Shown here one piece after another: positions 13,105 to 13,863 of a DNA stretch of 13,863 nt (within the stretch, counting starts at the first letter, position 1; the number at the start of each line of letters is the position of its first letter). Under the pieces are notes generated by a model, which worked only from the letters and a program-made list of their open reading frames with translations, was not told where the DNA came from and made no database searches. This DNA is from an uncultured Clostridia bacterium (lineage in GTDB: Bacteria > Bacillota > Clostridia > TANB77 > CAG-508). The stretch spans positions 1 through 13,863 of the forward strand of contig CAPNAQ010000034.1 in NCBI GenBank assembly GCA_948663505.1. The letters run 5' to 3'. The position numbers and the translations under genes are program-made.

Positions 13105-13863
13105 CTACACATTCAATTTTTTCCCCATCATTGCATTCCATTCTTTTTTAAATCTTTGCTTTGAATTTACAACTTTTAAATGCGACTTTTTGTTATAATA
13201 TTTATTTAATATATTTTGAATTCCACTTGACTCTATTTTAAAATCACTAATCGAAAAAACATAACTATCATGACCAGATGGATCTACTCTACTCATGGGA
13301 TTATTCAAACAGTAAACATAACGATTTAGCGTTTGAGGTTCTTGTATTCTTCCTTGATAAGAATCTCTTGTTATAAACGTCGCACTCTCCGGATTATAAT
13401 ATCTCGCATTCAGATAATAAAGTTCCGTCAATTCATCATACACTCCTGACGTATAACAGATTTCATTATAAAAATCCTTATCACCATACCTCGTAGTACT
13501 TCCATAATCATCATACCTGTAACTTACAACACTACTACCAGACTCATCAACCACATTGGTTACACTTGTCCTGCTATCCTTATTATAAAAGTATGCATGC
13601 TGTCCATCTTCTTCATAACGGATTGTCGCAATAACATTCTCCTGGGGTCCTACAACGTTCTGACTTGTCTTATTACCACTATTATCAGTCGTATATAACA
13701 GCACACCTCCCTGATAATAGTAATTCGTTGTCACTCCATTATCACTCTTTGATATTCTCTGTCCGTCATAATTGTATGTATTCTCCTGGGTATATTTTAT
13801 CGGTCCACTGGCATTACCCTCTCTGCATGTAACCTTTGTCAGCTGATTATTAGTATCATACTC
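13105..13863 (-). CDS. Rhs (YD-repeat) protein, 3' part; C-terminal domain prematurely stopped
   Basis: The frame is open to the window edge (codon GAG at 13863-13861), so this is the end of a larger Rhs gene; the in-frame GTG at 13734 is not a real start. It encodes the last YD repeats and the RHS-associated core 'GVYDELTELYYLNARYYNPES', then 'NRYVYCLNNPMSRVDPSGH' (CAT codon at 13270-13272). Rhs cores form a shell around a C-terminal toxin that is released by cleavage near this junction. The variable tip begins 'DSYVFSISDFKIESSGIQN' and stops early at 'MMGKKLNV' because of a one-base loss in a run of A; the rest lies at 12693-13104. Whether the Rhs has a secretion domain is not visible. Confidence 0.85.
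   Translation of the reverse strand, partial: EYDTNNQLTKVTCREGNASGPIKYTQENTYNYDGQRISKSDNGVTTNYYYQGGVLLYTTDNSGNKTSQNVVGPQENVIATIRYEEDGQHAYFYNKDSRTSVTNVVDESGSSVVSYRYDDYGSTTRYGDKDFYNEICYTSGVYDELTELYYLNARYYNPESATFITRDSYQGRIQEPQTLNRYVYCLNNPMSRVDPSGHDSYVFSISDFKIESSGIQNILNKYYNKKSHLKVVNSKQRFKKEWNAMMGKKLNV
13352..13863. repeat. 512-bp near-identical Rhs core repeat, copy B (continues beyond window)
   Basis: Partner of 11172-11683 at an offset of 2180 bp, same strand and same codon phase. It ends in the core shortly before the point where the two effector tips diverge. Confidence 0.9.

Noticed and set aside
1..13863. CRISPR array, tRNA or rRNA genes
   Set aside because: No regularly spaced short repeats and no tRNA or rRNA signatures were seen on either strand.

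Overview
The window looks like an accessory region from a low-GC, Gram-positive gut-type Clostridia, most likely Lachnospiraceae. The basis is the strongly AT-rich sequence, Lys-rich secreted proteins with FN3-like tails, AgrC/AgrA-type regulators, and Rhs (YD-repeat) proteins with the 'NxYAYCGGNPINYVDPSGH' core end. The genus cannot be fixed from sequence alone. Every gene I can support is on the minus strand, so transcription runs from high to low coordinates.

Layout in transcription order. (1) 13863-12693: the 3' end of a large Rhs protein entering from the right edge, with a C-terminal effector domain broken by two single-base frameshifts, followed by a secreted Ig-like protein (12199-12618). 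(2) 12195-10583: a second Rhs core fragment that starts without a start codon directly after the Ig-like gene's stop. It ends in a DUF4329/JAB-like effector domain and overlaps a lipoprotein that looks like an NTF2-fold immunity protein. (3) 10113-10014: a hairpin and a 57-bp relic of an IS200 left end. (4) 9881-8046: further orphan toxin/immunity debris, namely a decayed Rhs core end with a third effector tip, two paralogous lipoproteins (one frameshifted), and a basic toxin-like tail. (5) 8013-6745: an intact M16 zinc peptidase. (6) 6673-5808: a second Ig-like protein that has lost its last residues at a junction with a membrane-anchored protein of unknown function. (7) 5752-5279: a conserved uncharacterised protein with its own terminator. 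(8) 4915-2024: two XRE regulators, a LytTR response regulator and a frameshifted GHKL (AgrC-like) sensor kinase. (9) 1886-399: a secreted beta-helix/FN3-like surface protein with a terminator. (10) 298-1: the left end of an IS200-type insertion sequence, including the first 47 codons of tnpA.

The centre of interest is the Rhs toxin array: one main gene plus tandem orphan core-toxin-immunity modules. A 512-bp near-identical, in-frame core repeat (11172-11683 and 13352-13863) would let recombination swap the main gene's C-terminal toxin. All recognisable immunity candidates carry signal peptides or lipoboxes, which suggests effectors acting outside the membrane. At least five genes or gene parts would be restored by adding one base to an A/T run. 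This points either to real decay or phase variation, or to homopolymer under-calling in the assembly, and it needs checking before any gene is called dead.
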